Below, one piece after another: positions 16,321-24,705 of a stretch of DNA of 64,000 nt. Every line of letters begins with the position of its first letter. Position 1 is the stretch's first letter. The position numbers were made by a program, and so were the translations under genes. The notes below the pieces were generated by a model. That model ran no database searches and was not told the origin of the DNA. It saw nothing but the letters and a program-made list of their open reading frames with translations. Source of the DNA: Nonomuraea helvata (GTDB lineage: Bacteria; Actinomycetota; Actinomycetes; Streptosporangiales; Streptosporangiaceae); contig NZ_BAAAXV010000009.1 in assembly GCF_039535785.1 (NCBI RefSeq), forward strand, positions 620,001-684,000, in the 5' to 3' direction.

Positions 16321-16845
16321 TTAGCGCTTGCTGTACTGCGGAGCCTTGCGGGCCTTCTTGAGGCCGTACTTCTTCCGCTCCGTGGCGCGGGCGTCACGGG
16401 TGAGGAAGCCGGCCTTCTTCAGCGGCGGGCGGTTGACCTCGACGTCCAGGATCGCCAGGGCGCGGGACAGGCCCATGCGCAGCGCGCCGGCCTGGCCGGT
16501 CACACCGCCGCCGTCGATGCGCGCGATGACGTCGAACGCCTCCTCGGCGCCGAGCACCACGAAGGGCTCGTTGACGATCTGCTGGTGGACCTTGTTCGGG
16601 AAGTAGACATCCAGCGAACGACCGTTGATCGTCCACTTGCCGGTGCCGGGGACGATGCGCACGCGGGCGATCGCCTCCTTACGGCGGCCGGTGCCGTACG
16701 AGTTGCCCGTGGTGACGGGCTTGCGGACGGGCGCGTCGGCGCTGGCGGCGGACTCGGTGGTGTACTCGGACGGGAAGTCCTCGCTGGAGATGTCCTCCAG
16801 CTCGGCCTCGACGACGGCCGTCTCGACACCGGTGGGCTCAGCCAC
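16321..16845 (-). CDS. rpsI: 30S ribosomal protein S9
   Basis: A 174-residue S9. Residues 50-174 are the conserved domain (YGTGRRKEAIARVRIVPG, GGVTGQAGALRMGLSRAL) ending in KAPQYSKR, the tail that reaches the P-site tRNA. The first 45 residues form an acidic extension (EAELEDISSEDFPSEYTTE) of the type found in high-GC actinobacteria. Follows rplM by 26 bp; glmM begins one base after its stop. Confidence 0.96.
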   Translation of the reverse strand: MAEPTGVETAVVEAELEDISSEDFPSEYTTESAASADAPVRKPVTTGNSYGTGRRKEAIARVRIVPGTGKWTINGRSLDVYFPNKVHQQIVNEPFVVLGAEEAFDVIARIDGGGVTGQAGALRMGLSRALAILDVEVNRPPLKKAGFLTRDARATERKKYGLKKARKAPQYSKR

Positions 16846-16871
16846 GGTTCTCCTCTAAATCTTTCGAACTA

Positions 16872-17315
16872 CTACTGGGCGATCTGGGTGATCTCGAACG
16901 GCACCGGCTGCTGGGCCTGGTGCGGGTGCTCGGAACCCGCGTAGACCTTCAGCTTCTTCGCCATCTTCCGGCCGAGGGAGTTCTTGGGAAGCATGCCCTT
17001 CACGGCCTTCTCGACGGCCTTGTCCGGCCGCTTCTCCATGAGCTCGCCATAGCTGACGGAACGCAGACCGCCCGGGTAGCCCGAGTGGCGGTACGCCTTC
17101 TTCTGCTCAAGCTTGTTGCCACTGAGCGCGACCTTGTCCGCGTTGATCACGATGACGAAGTCACCGGTGTCGACGTGCGGAGCGAAGATCGGCTTGTGCT
17201 TGCCGCGGAGCAGGGTCGCGACGTGGCTGGCCAGCCGGCCCAGCACGACATCGGTCGCGTCGATGACGTACCACTGACGCTGGACGTCGGCGGGCTTCGG
17301 TGAGTACGTGCGCAC
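16872..17315 (-). CDS. rplM: 50S ribosomal protein L13
   Basis: I start at GTG 17315, preceded by AAGAAGG at eight bases, giving 147 residues beginning MRTYSPKPADVQRQWYVIDA, the usual actinobacterial L13. The frame extends to 17372 but that part is leader. Contains LGRLASHVATLLRGKHKPIFAPHVDTGD. First gene of rplM-rpsI-glmM. Confidence 0.95.
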   Translation of the reverse strand: MRTYSPKPADVQRQWYVIDATDVVLGRLASHVATLLRGKHKPIFAPHVDTGDFVIVINADKVALSGNKLEQKKAYRHSGYPGGLRSVSYGELMEKRPDKAVEKAVKGMLPKNSLGRKMAKKLKVYAGSEHPHQAQQPVPFEITQIAQ

Positions 17316-17484
17316 GGTCGTAGCCTTCTTTATGCTCGCGTCTTCGGCGCTGTCGGAAGTGACAGCTAACATTGGTCGGTCGGTGCGGGCACACGACGGC
17401 CCGGACCTTCCGTCTCCGCAACACGGGAGATGACGCCGGACGCGCCGCGCATTGGTCTCACGGACCTATGCACACAACGAACCT

Positions 17485-17514
17485 AAGCTACCCGCCCATA
17501 GGCGCGCAGGTCAA
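17485..17514 (-). promoter_or_regulatory. rplM promoter
   Basis: Reading the minus strand, TTGACC (17514-17509) and TAGCTT (17490-17485) are separated by 18 bases. This fits the principal actinobacterial sigma factor. The leader to the rplM GTG would be about 165 nt. It lies in the 308-bp divergent gap 17316-17623 between rplM and the CAP-domain gene. Confidence 0.6.
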
Positions 17515-17623
17515 AATGACGGTAACCCGGTGTGTGAGTCTACCTGACCGCAGAACGGTTCGGTTTCGTTTCCCTGGGACCTCTTCTTTCCCAGGACCAG
17601 ACATCCCTATCGTTAGCGGCGGT

Positions 17624-18382
17624 ATGTGGCAGAACTCTCACTCCCGGCAAACCCAGCAGGGCGCTCGGCGCCGGAATCACCTGGGGTTGCTCGCCTGCCT
17701 CATGGCCGTGCTGTTCACCGGCGTACTGATCGGCCGGCTGAGCGACGAGGCCGATCCGGCCCGCCACGTATACCTGAACGAGACCGCCCCGCCGGCCGCC
17801 GCCACCGCCAATCCCGCGCCGACCTCGGCCAAGAAGGCGCAGCAGCAGGCCGAGATGATCCCCAGGAAGCTCACCACCAAGACCGTGCCGCGCGGCAGGA
17901 CCACCCCCCGGGCCACGAAGACGCCCGAGGGCAAGATCCCCGGGTTCAACAGCCAGGACAACCCGGCGCTGCTCAGCGACGGCAGCACCGGCGTGCAGAT
18001 GATGCCCGGCCTGGCGGCCAGGGTCGTCTCGCTCACCAACTCGGCCAGGGCCAGGCACGGCTGCGGGGCGCTCCGGGTGGACAGGGGGCTCACCAGCTCC
18101 GCGCGTACGCACTCGCTGGAGATGGCGACCTCCAGGCAGCTCTCCCACAACTCCCCCGACGGCTCGTCACCCTGGGACCGGATGGAGCGCGCCGGGTACC
18201 ACTGGGGCGCCGCCGAGAACATCGGCGCCGGGTACAGCACACCCGAAGAGGCGGTGAGCGGCTGGCTCGGCAGCCCCGACCACCGCAAGAACCTCCTCGA
18301 CTGCGACCTGAAAGCCATCGGCGTGGGCGTCGCGTCAGGCCCGGACGGGCCATGGTGGACCCAGGACTTCGGAACCCGATGA
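17624..18382 (+). CDS. Secreted CAP/SCP-domain protein
   Basis: I start at ATG 17624 (252 residues), giving a basic N-terminus and a signal-anchor helix GLLACLMAVLFTGVLIG. A Pro/Thr-rich linker of about 85 residues follows, then a CAP domain: VVSLTNSARARHGCGALRV, HNSPDGSSPWDRM, AENIGAGYSTPEEAV and HRKNLLDCDLKAIGVGVA. The His and Glu of the CAP cavity and two Cys are present. Function of bacterial CAP proteins is mostly unknown. TATCGT lies ten bases before the ATG, suggesting a nearly leaderless message. Confidence 0.8.
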   Translation: MWQNSHSRQTQQGARRRNHLGLLACLMAVLFTGVLIGRLSDEADPARHVYLNETAPPAAATANPAPTSAKKAQQQAEMIPRKLTTKTVPRGRTTPRATKTPEGKIPGFNSQDNPALLSDGSTGVQMMPGLAARVVSLTNSARARHGCGALRVDRGLTSSARTHSLEMATSRQLSHNSPDGSSPWDRMERAGYHWGAAENIGAGYSTPEEAVSGWLGSPDHRKNLLDCDLKAIGVGVASGPDGPWWTQDFGTR

Positions 18383-18394
18383 CGAACATCACGG

Positions 18395-18400
18395 TAATGT
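18395..18400 (+). promoter_or_regulatory. -10 element of the Gly/Pro-rich membrane protein gene
   Basis: TAATGT stands six bases before the ATG at 18407, as at coaA and the ABC operon. It would give a leaderless message. Confidence 0.35.
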
Positions 18401-18406
18401 CGCCGC

Positions 18407-19651
18407 ATGGGTTTTCCCGAAGGACGTGAAAACGGCGCCCCCTACGGGATGGGGAGCATGTTCCAGCCTGCGGGCAACGGTCAGGGTGGTCAGGGCCGTC
18501 GCCGCGCGCCGGGCGATCCGGGTGGCCCCCCTGCTCAGGGTGGTCCCGGCTTCCCCGGCGGCCCCGACGGTCCGGGCTTCCCGGGCTTCCCCGGCGGTCC
18601 GGGCTTCCCCGGTGGTCCCGATGGTCCTGGCGGTCCGGGTGCTCCCGGCGCGCCCGGTGGTCCCGGCGCTCCTGGCAGTTCCGGCGCGCCCGGCGGTCCC
18701 GGCGGTCCTGGCGGTTCCGGCGCGCCCGGTGGTCCTGGCGGTCCTGACGCGCCTGGGGCTGCCGAGGCCGACGCTCCGAGGGGTTCCCGCCGTTCCCGCA
18801 GGGGGCGCGCCGCCGACGACTTCGACCAGCCTGACATTCCGGGCAAGGAAGACAAGCCTGACAAGGCCGACAAGGCGTCGAAGGGCCAGTCCGAAAAGGC
18901 ACCGCAGAGCCGGGTCGGCTGGAGCCCGTACGACGAGGGCCCGCGCTCGCGCGCCCCGCTGTGGTTCGCCCTCGGCGGCATCGCGGTGCTCGGCCTGCTC
19001 GGCGGCGGCCTCGCGCTGATGTTCAACGCCGATGACCCCGCCACCACCCAGGCCTCCGTCCCGACCCGGACCTCGGCGCCGCTCCCGTCGGCCCCGGCCG
19101 GCAAGTACGGCTTCGCGGCCGAGCGCTCCTCGGACCCCGAGCCGATCACGGTGAAAGAGATCTTCGGCAAGGAGAAGAAGATCACCGTCTCTGGCCGGTC
19201 GTACGAGATGACGATCACCAGCAAGGACAAGAAGTGCAGTGACGGCGCCCTGGGTGACGCACTGAAGAAGGCCCTCAAGGCCGGCAAATGCACCCAGCTC
19301 GTACGCGCGAGCTTCCGTGACAAGGCCGGCAAGGTGATCGGCACGATCGGCGTGGCCAACCTCAAGAGCAGCAAGTCCGCCACCAAGGTGGCCAAGGTCG
19401 GCAGCACGAGCAACTACGTGAAGCCACTGGCAGGCAAGGACAGTGTCACCAAACAGCTCGGCTCGGGCGCAGGCGGGGCCAAGATCTGGACGCACGGCCA
19501 CTACGCGATCATGGTCTGGTTCCAGAACAAGGACGGCACGAAGCCGGACAAGAAGGGCTCCAAGCAGCTCTTCTCCGCGATCAACGACATCACCAAGGCG
19601 ACGGTCTTCAAGGCTCTGGACAACCGCTCACTGACCGGTGTTCCCCAGTAG
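18407..19651 (+). CDS. Single-pass membrane protein with collagen-like cytoplasmic arm
   Basis: I do not recognise a named family. The 414-residue protein has residues 38-118 made of GxP/GGP collagen-like triplets (GGPGFPGGPDGPGFPGF), a basic patch RGSRRSRRGR, a Lys/Asp segment, a transmembrane helix at 184-206 and an outer domain of about 200 residues. The outer domain has Cys277 and Cys295 (KKCSDG, GKCTQL), a mixed alpha/beta pattern and no signal for cleavage, so N-in/C-out is expected. The next gene encodes a paralog with the same design. The ATG is 24 bp after the CAP gene stop. Confidence 0.75.
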   Translation: MGFPEGRENGAPYGMGSMFQPAGNGQGGQGRRRAPGDPGGPPAQGGPGFPGGPDGPGFPGFPGGPGFPGGPDGPGGPGAPGAPGGPGAPGSSGAPGGPGGPGGSGAPGGPGGPDAPGAAEADAPRGSRRSRRGRAADDFDQPDIPGKEDKPDKADKASKGQSEKAPQSRVGWSPYDEGPRSRAPLWFALGGIAVLGLLGGGLALMFNADDPATTQASVPTRTSAPLPSAPAGKYGFAAERSSDPEPITVKEIFGKEKKITVSGRSYEMTITSKDKKCSDGALGDALKKALKAGKCTQLVRASFRDKAGKVIGTIGVANLKSSKSATKVAKVGSTSNYVKPLAGKDSVTKQLGSGAGGAKIWTHGHYAIMVWFQNKDGTKPDKKGSKQLFSAINDITKATVFKALDNRSLTGVPQ

Positions 19652-19743
19652 CGAAACGGGCTTCGTACGCGTTAGGCGGCCAAACGGGATGCCGGATCCC
19701 TCTGGGAACGCGCATACCGACATAACGATCTCGCTGCTCTCGC

Positions 19744-19749
19744 TAGGCT
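19744..19749 (+). promoter_or_regulatory. -10 element of the second paralog
   Basis: TAGGCT lies seven bases before ATG 19757 with no ribosome-binding site between. The spacing matches the leaderless pattern seen at four other genes in the window. Confidence 0.4.
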
Positions 19750-19756
19750 CCCCCTT

Positions 19757-21937
19757 ATGCGTGGCCAGGAACCCGGGTCCGAGCCCGATCGCAGGGAAGC
19801 CGACGGCTCGTCCGCACCGGCGACGCCACCGCCGAGCTTCGGGCAGACCGGCGGGCGAGACATGCCATCGGCGTTCACGCCTGCCGACGAGGCGGCACAC
19901 GACTCCGCCGAGGATGTGACACGTGATGCCGCCGAAGGCGCCGTACGCGGCCCCGCCGACGGCGGGATGCGTGGCTCCGCCGGTGGCGGCGTGCGTGGCT
20001 CCGCCGACGAGGCGGCGTCCGCGTCCGCCCACGACGCGGCGCACGCGTCACCCGGCCGATCGACGTCCGGCGAGGGCGCGGCGCACGCGCCATCCGGCCG
20101 ATCGACATCCGCCCAAGACGCGGCGCACGACTCCTCCGGCCGATCCACGTCCGCCCAGGACGCGGCGCACGCGCCATCCGGCCGATCGGCGTCCGCCCCC
20201 TCTGGCGGTGCCGCAAGCGCCGGCGAGCGCCCTGCTATCCCCGTCTTCCAGGGCCCGCCACCGAACCTGCCCGACCCCGACGACCCGCCCGGCACGCAGC
20301 CGTGGGAGGTCGCCGGAGACGACGCCGCGGAGTACGACTGGTTCGCCGACGACGACGTCGAACCCACCCGGCCGGGCGAGCTACGGCCGTACATCCCGCT
20401 CTCGGACACGACCCGCCCGGCCCGCCCACCCCTTCCGCCGGCCGAACCGGTCGTGCCAGGCGCGCCGCCCTGGGAGCCCCCGCCGGCGTTCACCGCCGCC
20501 GCGGCGGGCATGCCCGCGTGGCCCGCGCCCATCAGCGACCCGCACGCCATGCCGCCCTGGCCCGCCGCCACGGGCGAGCTGGTGGCCGAGCCCGACAACG
20601 ACGAGCCGAGCACCCCCTTCGACCCGAACGCCACCAACCCGGAGGGCTTCACCCACCCGGCCCACTACTTCGACCCGGAAGCAGCGCGCAGGGAAGCGTC
20701 CCAACGAGCCGGCGCCCAGGCGGGATCCGACGCACCGCAGCAGCAACGGGAGGACGCGCAGCGCCCCGCCGAGGTGGACGACGCCCCTCCGTCCAAGCAG
20801 GCGAGCGCCCCTCCTGCCAAGCAGAGGAGCGTTCCACTGTCGGCCCCCGTCGCCCCGCCGCAGGAGGAGACCCGGCCGCTCGCCCATGAGGGCGCCGCGC
20901 AACCACCCCACGACACCAAGCAACCGGCCCACTACTTCGACCCCAAGGCCGCCAGGCGCGACCACCCGCCGGTCTCGCTCTCCGACCCCGCCAACGTTCC
21001 GGTCCACCCGGCGGAGCCCGGCGACGTACCCGTCTGGCCGCCCACTCCCCCGGCCGAGGCCAAGCTGCCCGACCTTCCGTTCCCCAGGGACACCTGGGGC
21101 CAGAAGTCCCTCCCCCCGGGCGGCGGCCCCGCGTTCCCGAGTGGAGCGTTCAAACAGCCCCCGTTCCAGACCCCGCCCCCGCCGCCCGCTCCGCCCGGGA
21201 AGAGCAGACGCGCCCTGTTCGTCACGTTGGGTGCCCTCGCCCTGGCCGGGGTGGCCACCGGCGGCTTCTTCGCCTACCAGGCGGTGAGCTCCCCCGCCCC
21301 CACCACGACCGCCGCCCGGCCCAGCGCGTCGGGACAGGCGAGCTCCGAGCAGCCGCCGTCAGCCGAGCCATCAGACGCCCAGCCCCCGGACGCGCCCGAC
21401 GGCACGTCGATCCTCAACTCCGAGCAGACCGACCCGCAGAAGCTGTCGCTGTCCGAGGCGTTCCCGAAGAAGAAGGTGAGCGCCGCGGGCACGACGTTCG
21501 CCAGGGTCAAGGCCGACATGGAGACGAGCTGCGACAAGGCCGCCGTGGGCGCCTTCGCCGACGCGCTGCGCGAGCGGAAGTGCGGCCGCGTGCTCAGGGC
21601 CACGTACGTCGACAGCAAGCGCCGCTACGCCGTCACCACGGGCATAGCGGTCCTCCCCGACAAGGACGCGGCCGCCGCCGCCGACAAGGCCAAGAACCTG
21701 TCACACAACATCTGGTTCCGCCCGCTCCCCGGCGCCGCGGGCTCGGGCAGCGAGCGCGTGCACATCGCCGGCGGCTACGCGTCCGGCCTGGTGTGGGGAC
21801 GCTACATCGTCTTCAGCTACGCCACGTACGCCGACGGCCACACGCCCGACCCGAAGGACAAGACGCTCCCCAAGGTCAGCGGGGCGCTGCGCGACCAGAC
21901 CTCACTCGTCCTGGAACGCCGCGTCACGAAGGGGTGA
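19757..21937 (+). CDS. Large Pro/Ala-rich single-pass membrane protein, paralog of the preceding gene
   Basis: The 726-residue protein has a cytoplasmic arm of about 480 residues, very rich in Pro, Ala, Ser and Asp, with four 14-residue repeats near residues 94-149 (AAHAPSGRSTSAQD type) and two copies of PAHYFDPxAARR near residues 300 and 393. A helix at about 486-509 (LFVTLGALALAGVATGGFFAYQ) is followed by a Pro/Ser linker and an outer domain with Cys592 and Cys609. That domain aligns with the one in the previous protein (TDPQKLSLSEAFPKKKV against SDPEPITVKEIFGKEKK; CDKAAVGAFADALRERKC against CSDGALGDALKKALKAGKC). Function unknown. Confidence 0.75.
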   Translation: MRGQEPGSEPDRREADGSSAPATPPPSFGQTGGRDMPSAFTPADEAAHDSAEDVTRDAAEGAVRGPADGGMRGSAGGGVRGSADEAASASAHDAAHASPGRSTSGEGAAHAPSGRSTSAQDAAHDSSGRSTSAQDAAHAPSGRSASAPSGGAASAGERPAIPVFQGPPPNLPDPDDPPGTQPWEVAGDDAAEYDWFADDDVEPTRPGELRPYIPLSDTTRPARPPLPPAEPVVPGAPPWEPPPAFTAAAAGMPAWPAPISDPHAMPPWPAATGELVAEPDNDEPSTPFDPNATNPEGFTHPAHYFDPEAARREASQRAGAQAGSDAPQQQREDAQRPAEVDDAPPSKQASAPPAKQRSVPLSAPVAPPQEETRPLAHEGAAQPPHDTKQPAHYFDPKAARRDHPPVSLSDPANVPVHPAEPGDVPVWPPTPPAEAKLPDLPFPRDTWGQKSLPPGGGPAFPSGAFKQPPFQTPPPPPAPPGKSRRALFVTLGALALAGVATGGFFAYQAVSSPAPTTTAARPSASGQASSEQPPSAEPSDAQPPDAPDGTSILNSEQTDPQKLSLSEAFPKKKVSAAGTTFARVKADMETSCDKAAVGAFADALRERKCGRVLRATYVDSKRRYAVTTGIAVLPDKDAAAAADKAKNLSHNIWFRPLPGAAGSGSERVHIAGGYASGLVWGRYIVFSYATYADGHTPDPKDKTLPKVSGALRDQTSLVLERRVTKG
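20036..20203 (+). repeat. Four tandem 42-bp repeats inside the Pro/Ala-rich protein gene
   Basis: Four consecutive in-frame units encode AAHASPGRSTSGEG, AAHAPSGRSTSAQD, AAHDSSGRSTSAQD and AAHAPSGRSASAPS. The units are close enough at the DNA level to expand or contract by slippage without breaking the frame. Confidence 0.8.
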
Positions 21938-21974
21938 CAACTGGGATGGATCCGCAGCGAAGCGAGGACATCCA

Positions 21975-22850
21975 TCACAGTCCGCCGAGCGGAGCTCGGC
22001 GATCAGACGCAGTTCGCACTCGCCGCGTGGCCGAGGCCCGCGCGGCGAGCTGCGCCTCCGCCGGGTAGCCGACCTCCTCCAGGCACAGTCCGTGCGCGGG
22101 CGCGACGTGCACCCCGGAGTCGCGTACGGCCCGCGTCAGCACCTCGCCCGGCCACTCCACGGGCCGGCTGCCGTCGCCCGCCGCCAGCAGCGACCCGACC
22201 AGCGCCCGCACCATCGAGTGGCAGAACGCGTCCGCCACGACGGTCGCCACCAGCACCCCGTCCGGCTCGCGTACCCACTCCAGCCGCTGCAGCTCCCTGA
22301 TCGTGGTGGCCCCTTCGCGCTTCTTGCAGAACGCCGCGAAGTCGTGCTCCCCGAGCAGCCGCGCCGCCGCCGCGTTCAGGGCGCCGACGTCCAGGGACCG
22401 GTTGTGCCAGACCACCTCACGCCGCCGCAGCGGGTTGACGCCGCCCACAGCGTCGCTCACCCGGTACGCGTACCGCCGGAACATCGCCGAGAAACGCGCG
22501 TCAAAGCCCTCAGGAGCCACGGAGACGCGAAAAACACGTACATCCGGGGGCAAGACCCCACCCAGACGCCGGACGAGCGCAGAGAGCCGCTCATCGACAC
22601 CCAGCGGCCCGCGGTTGCCGTCGAGCTCGGCCAGCGAGCCGTCCGGCACGTCCACGTGGGCCACCTGGCCGCGCGCGTGCACCCCGGCGTCGGTACGGCC
22701 GGCCACGGTCAGCATGGCGGGCCCTTCGAGGCGCAGGATCCGGCCCAGCGCCTGCTCGATCTCGCCCTGGACCGTACGGCGCCCCGGCTGCCTGGCCCAG
22801 CCGGAGAAATCGGTCCCGTCGTACGCGAGGTCGAGGCGGAGCCGTACCAC
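21975..22850 (-). CDS. truA: tRNA pseudouridine(38-40) synthase
   Basis: The 291-residue enzyme has catalytic Asp54 in AGRTDAGVHARGQ, with the N-terminal MVRLRLDLAYDGTDFSGWARQ and C-terminal FCHSMVRALVGSLLAAG blocks. It modifies U38-40 of the anticodon stem. GTG 22850 is preceded by AAGGAGG at six bases. It lies just downstream of rplQ but behind a terminator, and is convergent with the Pro/Ala-rich protein gene 37 bp away. The last codons run through a perfect inverted repeat at 21983-22001. Confidence 0.93.
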   Translation of the reverse strand: MVRLRLDLAYDGTDFSGWARQPGRRTVQGEIEQALGRILRLEGPAMLTVAGRTDAGVHARGQVAHVDVPDGSLAELDGNRGPLGVDERLSALVRRLGGVLPPDVRVFRVSVAPEGFDARFSAMFRRYAYRVSDAVGGVNPLRRREVVWHNRSLDVGALNAAAARLLGEHDFAAFCKKREGATTIRELQRLEWVREPDGVLVATVVADAFCHSMVRALVGSLLAAGDGSRPVEWPGEVLTRAVRDSGVHVAPAHGLCLEEVGYPAEAQLAARASATRRVRTASDRRAPLGGL

Positions 22851-22870
22851 GATGATCCTCCTTCAAAACT

Positions 22871-22909
22871 GAAAAACGGGCCCGCACCCCCGCAGGGGTC
22901 CGGGCCCGT
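22871..22909 (-). terminator. Terminator of the alpha operon after rplQ
   Basis: ACGGGCCCG/CGGGCCCGT arms (22876-22884 and 22901-22909) plus inner CACCCC/GGGGT pairing, followed on the minus strand by five T. It lies between rplQ and truA. Confidence 0.85.
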
Positions 22910-22927
22910 CTCATGCGGCCTGAGAGA

Positions 22928-23455
22928 TCAGGCCTCGTCCTTCTTCGCCTCAGCCTCGGCGGCCGGAGCCTCCTCGGCGGCGGCCTCGGGAGCCTCAACG
23001 GCCTCCTCGGCCTTGGGGGCCTCGGTCTCCTCCGCGGCGGGCGCCGGGGCCGTAGCGGCGGCCGGGGCCTCGGTGCGGCGGGTCGTGACGGCGTTCAGCG
23101 GCTCGGTCACCAGCTCGATGACCGCCATCGGGGCGTTGTCGCCCTTACGCGGACCGACCTTGGTGATCCTGGTGTAGCCACCGGGACGCTCGGCGAACGT
23201 CGTCGCGATCTCGGTGAAGAGGTGGTGAACGACGCCCTTGTCCTTGACGACGGTCAGGACCTGGCGACGGTTGTGGATGTCGCCCTTCTTCGCCTTGGTG
23301 ATCAGGCGCTCCGCCAGCGGACGCAGGCGCTTGGCCTTCGTGACCGTCGTGCGGATCTTGCCGTGGCGGAACAGATCGGTGGCCAGGTTGGCCAGGATCA
23401 GCCGCTCGTGCGCCGGGCTGCCGCCAAGACGTGCACCCTTGGTGGGCTTGGGCAT
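22928..23455 (-). CDS. rplQ: 50S ribosomal protein L17
   Basis: A 175-residue L17. Residues 1-118 are the conserved domain (MPKPTKGARLGGSPAHERLILANLA, KIRTTVTKAKRLRPLAE). A 57-residue Ala/Glu-rich acidic tail (AAEETEAPKAEEAVEAPEA) extends the C-terminus, as in several actinobacteria. Last gene of the alpha operon, 136 bp after rpoA. Confidence 0.95.
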   Translation of the reverse strand: MPKPTKGARLGGSPAHERLILANLATDLFRHGKIRTTVTKAKRLRPLAERLITKAKKGDIHNRRQVLTVVKDKGVVHHLFTEIATTFAERPGGYTRITKVGPRKGDNAPMAVIELVTEPLNAVTTRRTEAPAAATAPAPAAEETEAPKAEEAVEAPEAAAEEAPAAEAEAKKDEA

Positions 23456-23591
23456 GGTCTTTCTCCTCCTGGATTAACCCGCCCCGGCCGTACCAGGTAC
23501 CGGAGTCGGGCCGGATCGCCGTCGCTTTGTGTGCGATCCGTTACTGTGGCCCCGCGCCATGACACTGCGCGGGGCCGCTCGAAAAGCGGGA

Positions 23592-24608
23592 TCAGTACTG
23601 CTCGGTCTCGACGTACGCGCTGTCGTCGTCGTCGTAACCGCCACCGGCCACCGCGCTCGGGTCGAACCCGGGCGGGGAGTCCTTGAGGGCCAGCGACATC
23701 TCGTGCAGCTTCTGCTTGACCTCTTCGATCGACTTGGCGCCGAAGTTGCGGATGTCCAGCAGGTCCTGCTCGCTGCGGGCGACAAGCTCGCCCACAGTGT
23801 GGATGCCCTCGCGCTTGAGGCAGTTGTAGGAGCGAACCGTGAGGTTGAGCTCCTCGATCGGCAGCGCCAGGTCGGCGGCCAGAGCGGCGTCGGTCGGCGA
23901 CGGGCCGATGTCGATGCCCTCGGCCTCGACGTTGAGCTCGCGGGCCAGGCCGAAGAGCTCGACGAGGGTCTTACCGGCGGAGGCCACCGCGTCGCGGGGC
24001 TTCATGGCCGGCTTGGTCTCGACGTCGAGGATCAGGCGGTCGAAGTCGGTGCGCTGCTCGACTCGGGTCGCCTCGACCTTGTAGGTGACCTTGAGCACCG
24101 GGGAGTAGATCGAGTCGATCGGGATGCGCCCGATCTCCTGGCCCGGCTGCTTGTTCTGGGCGGCGGAGACGTAGCCGCGACCGCGCTCGACGGTCAGCTC
24201 CATCTCCAGCTTCGCCTTGCCGTTGAGCGTGGCGATGCGGAGCTCGGGGTTGTGCACCTCGACACCGGCCGGCGGCGCGATGTCGGCGGCGGTGACCTCA
24301 CCCGGGCCCTGCTTGCGCAGGTACATCACGACCGGCTCGTCGTGCTCGGAGGAGACGACCAGCTCCTTGAGGTTGAGGATGATGTCGGTGACATCTTCCT
24401 TGACCCCGGGAACGGTCGAGAACTCGTGCAGGACGCCCTCGATCCGGATGCTCGTCACGGCCGCGCCCGGGATGGACGACAGCAGCGTGCGGCGGAGCGA
24501 GTTGCCGATGGTGTAGCCGAAGCCCGGCTCCAGCGGCTCGATGACGAACCGGGACCGGGTCTCGTCGATCGACTCTTCGAGAAGAGTCGGGCGCTGAGCG
24601 ATCAGCAT
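23592..24608 (-). CDS. rpoA: DNA-directed RNA polymerase subunit alpha
   Basis: The 338-residue subunit has the N-terminal assembly domain (FVIEPLEPGFGYTIGNSLRRTLLSS) and the C-terminal DNA- and activator-binding domain (IEELNLTVRSYNCLKREGIHTVGELV, DLLDIRNFGAKSIEEVKQKL). ATG 24608 is in the usual place. It nucleates assembly of the beta and beta' subunits encoded at 46-53 kb. Acidic C-terminal tail ends YDDDDSAYVETEQY. Confidence 0.97.
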   Translation of the reverse strand: MLIAQRPTLLEESIDETRSRFVIEPLEPGFGYTIGNSLRRTLLSSIPGAAVTSIRIEGVLHEFSTVPGVKEDVTDIILNLKELVVSSEHDEPVVMYLRKQGPGEVTAADIAPPAGVEVHNPELRIATLNGKAKLEMELTVERGRGYVSAAQNKQPGQEIGRIPIDSIYSPVLKVTYKVEATRVEQRTDFDRLILDVETKPAMKPRDAVASAGKTLVELFGLARELNVEAEGIDIGPSPTDAALAADLALPIEELNLTVRSYNCLKREGIHTVGELVARSEQDLLDIRNFGAKSIEEVKQKLHEMSLALKDSPPGFDPSAVAGGGYDDDDSAYVETEQY

Positions 24609-24705
24609 GTGTGGGTCTCCCCTTGTTTCGTGTGACGCCCGCTATATGACGCCACTCCGATAAACAGCGTAGCTGAGGTGCGGAAATCCGCACCTCAGCC
24701 AAGGC

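Noticed and set aside
18488..18771. Gly/Pro repeat region as a possible CRISPR or tandem DNA repeat
   Set aside because: The repeats are codon-level GGP triplets with no conserved DNA unit or spacers.
21983..22001. Inverted repeat CGCCGAGC/GCTCGGCG as a terminator between convergent genes
   Set aside because: It lies inside the truA coding end with no T tract; a role in ending transcription is possible but not supported enough to list.
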